Shown here one piece after another: positions 7,351 through 8,679 of a stretch of DNA of 8,679 nt. The number at the start of each line of letters is the position of its first letter. Positions within the stretch are counted from its first letter, which is position 1. Under the pieces are notes generated by a model. The model did not search any database. It saw only the letters and a program-made list of their open reading frames with translations, and was not told where the DNA came from. The DNA comes from DAIOSQ01 sp036752465 (GTDB lineage Bacteria; Pseudomonadota; Gammaproteobacteria; Legionellales; Legionellaceae): NCBI GenBank assembly GCA_036752465.1, contig DAIOSQ010000080.1, positions 1 to 8,679 of the forward strand, read 5' to 3'. The position numbers and the translations under genes are program-made.

Positions 7351-7379
7351 AGTATAAAACATATTTCGCCTAAGCTCAA
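7351..7379 (-). promoter_or_regulatory. Sigma70-type promoter of the permease gene
   Basis: On the minus strand, TTGAGC (7379-7374), 17 bases, TATACT (7356-7351). The boxes match 4 of 6 and 5 of 6 with ideal spacing. The leader would be roughly 30 bases before the ATG at 7315. Confidence 0.6.
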
Positions 7380-7392
7380 TGCAATTTTAGTG

Positions 7393-7398
7393 TATAAT
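7393..7398 (+). promoter_or_regulatory. Candidate -10 box for the gene at 7436
   Basis: A perfect TATAAT, part of the 10-base palindrome TATAATTATA (7393-7402), lies in a very AT-rich stretch. Transcription would start near 7405, giving a leader of about 30 bases. No recognisable -35 lies 16-18 bases upstream (bases 7369-7376), so activation by a regulator is possible. AT-rich DNA yields such boxes by chance, and TATATC just downstream is another option. Confidence 0.45.
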
Positions 7399-7410
7399 TA
7401 TATTACATTA

Positions 7411-7429
7411 TATCTTTTTTAGAAAGATA
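7411..7429 (+). promoter_or_regulatory. Hairpin covering the ribosome-binding region of the gene at 7436
   Basis: TATCTTT (7411-7417) and AAAGATA (7423-7429) form a perfect 7-bp inverted repeat with the 5-base loop TTTAG, ending 6 bases before the ATG. The only purine-rich, Shine-Dalgarno-like bases (AGAAAGA, 7421-7427) fall in its 3' arm, opposite a run of U. This is the layout of a U-rich, fourU-like RNA thermometer or a general translation brake. The stem has a single G-C pair and would be weak. The structure is seen in the sequence; the function is inferred. Confidence 0.35.
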
Positions 7430-7435
7430 AACAAC

Positions 7436-8679
7436 ATGAGACATCAGAATCTGCCGAATAAATATCAGCAAGATGAAGGTATTAAACTAGGTTTAAGTCG
7501 TGAGCAGGTATTAGCGCCAAACTTTGGTCAACATACAGTTGCTGCTATTAGGAATATTCAAAAAAGAACGGAAGGGTTGTCCTCTAGTGAAGCTTTTGAA
7601 ATGGTCAAAGGAAAATCATATGTAGATACGGAAGCGCATGTAAAAGCCTATCTAGAAGCTACAAAAAAAGCACAAAAACCGATTGGTGAAATGGCCTTAA
7701 TAAGGGTAGTCGTGAATACAGGTCGAGGTTTTGGCCATCAGCGTGCTGCTATTACTTTAATGCAAAAATTACGTGAAATGGGCTTTCAAGGTATTTTTGA
7801 CATTCAATGTGATGACAGACTCCATGCATTTTTAGTGAGTACTAAAACCGGAAAATTTTACATAAATCAGCGGCCATTAGTCAGCGCCCCGTTAATAAGC
7901 ATGATTCCGGACTTTAGCTCCGTCGAATCTAACTCAGATGGAGTAAAGGTAGTCAATGGATTGGGCGCAGTAAAAATATCGTCATTGCCAAATGACTACA
8001 AGAGTAATGATCCAAGATTACCTGAAGCGGACCTTGCTGTGTGTGCAGCGGAAGATAGTGCTATCCTAAACGAAGATAAGAAAGCAAAAATATTTAATGC
8101 AACGTCCTATATTGGATTGGAGCCAACTGATTGGGGTATGGGTTCATGTTTTGTAACAGATATGGATGGTGTTGTCATAAAACTTCCCAAAGCATCCGTA
8201 ATGCGCTTGTCATCGGAAGCAGCTTATAAGTTGCCAGATATATCTTCTGTGCCCTTATCCGCGACAGAACAAAGAATTATAGATATTACCGGACATACTG
8301 AGATTAATAGCCAACTCGTATACGGGTTGTATCCAGAAATGGTTTATGATATTGAATCTAAGCGCATGAAAGTGAGTGGTAACTTAGACGAAGCTACAGA
8401 AATGCAGAGAATTGTAGCAGCCAATCTTTCACTTAGCCAGAAAATACGTCGGTCTTCCATATTGTTACTGCCGCAAACAATTGCATTGGATGAGGATTTT
8501 ATAAGAAAAATCAAAGGTAGCAATGAAAATATTCATGTGGTTGATCTCACAAAAGGAGATTTGGCTTTAGGAACGTACGCAGCTGGTGATGTTATTGTGG
8601 CTCATACTGGACGACTTCAACAGCCGGTTTTCGATTATCTCATGTTACAGAGAACAACATTACCCCCTGTCATTGAGGG
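7436..8679 (+). CDS. Large GT-B glycosyltransferase-like protein, 3' end cut by window edge
   Basis: The frame is open from the ATG at 7436 to the edge: 414 full codons and no stop. There is no in-frame alternative start back to a stop at 7388. Residues 1-80 are polar and probably helical. Residues 86-126 read as strand (ALIRVVVNT), glycine loop (GRGFGHQ, 96-102), helix (RAAITLMQKLREMGF) and strand (GIFDIQCDD). This is the N-terminal Rossmann pattern of GT-B enzymes such as MurG and MGDG synthase. Residues 341-414 repeat a strand-helix-strand pattern (SILLLPQ, DEDFIRKI, NIHVVDL) and end in AAGDVIVAHTGRLQQPVFDY and LPPVIEG. These resemble the MurG donor-sugar site (ADVVVCRSG...E...GLP). There is no signal peptide or membrane helix. 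Base and codon use differ from the neighbours: 10 of 20 Arg codons are AGA/AGG, against 2 of 19 in lptF. A horizontally acquired, effector-like enzyme is plausible but unproven, and sugar donor and target are unknown. Confidence 0.85.
   Translation, partial: MRHQNLPNKYQQDEGIKLGLSREQVLAPNFGQHTVAAIRNIQKRTEGLSSSEAFEMVKGKSYVDTEAHVKAYLEATKKAQKPIGEMALIRVVVNTGRGFGHQRAAITLMQKLREMGFQGIFDIQCDDRLHAFLVSTKTGKFYINQRPLVSAPLISMIPDFSSVESNSDGVKVVNGLGAVKISSLPNDYKSNDPRLPEADLAVCAAEDSAILNEDKKAKIFNATSYIGLEPTDWGMGSCFVTDMDGVVIKLPKASVMRLSSEAAYKLPDISSVPLSATEQRIIDITGHTEINSQLVYGLYPEMVYDIESKRMKVSGNLDEATEMQRIVAANLSLSQKIRRSSILLLPQTIALDEDFIRKIKGSNENIHVVDLTKGDLALGTYAAGDVIVAHTGRLQQPVFDYLMLQRTTLPPVIE

Noticed and set aside
7393..7402. 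TATAATTATA palindrome as an operator
   Set aside because: It is fully explained as a -10 box in AT-rich DNA, and such short AT palindromes arise easily by chance.

Overview
The window looks like part of a Gram-negative, probably gammaproteobacterial, chromosome. It holds a pepA-holC pair transcribed leftward and, divergent from it, an lptF-lptG pair that encodes the membrane permease of the lipopolysaccharide (LPS) export machine. The HolC, PepA and LptFG proteins can be read directly against their E. coli counterparts. A glutamate:GABA-antiporter-type permease and an effector-like gene of lower GC at the right end would fit a host-associated lineage such as Legionellales (Legionella/Coxiella relatives). 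That placement is an inference, not something shown.

Layout from left to right: (1) the 3' two thirds of an M17 leucyl-aminopeptidase-type gene on + (1-924), cut by the window edge; (2) holC on - (1001-1423), overlapping the end of (3) pepA on - (1413-2864); (4) lptF on + from a GTG start at 2947, joined to (5) lptG by a 4-base ATGA overlap (to 5087); (6) an unrecognised 240-residue soluble protein on + (5191-5913) with its own near-consensus promoter; (7) an APC-superfamily amino-acid antiporter on - (5888-7315), overlapping gene 6 tail to tail by 26 bases; (8) a large gene on + starting at 7436 and still open at the right edge. Gene 8 has a GT-B glycosyltransferase-like pattern, lower GC and different arginine codon use. 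No gap between genes exceeds about 120 bases. I see no tRNA, rRNA, insertion sequence or CRISPR array.

How the genes work together: PepA and the partial M17 enzyme are two different subfamilies of cytosolic dimetal aminopeptidase that finish peptide breakdown. HolC is the chi subunit of the DNA polymerase III clamp loader. LptF and LptG pair in the inner membrane and, with LptB (not here), extract LPS for transport. The permease would exchange amino acids across the inner membrane. These genes are ordinary core functions. The parts worth a second look are gene 8 with the small hairpin over its ribosome-binding region, the unrecognised gene 6, and the altered substrate-site residues of the permease. 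I found no convincing multi-gene novel system.
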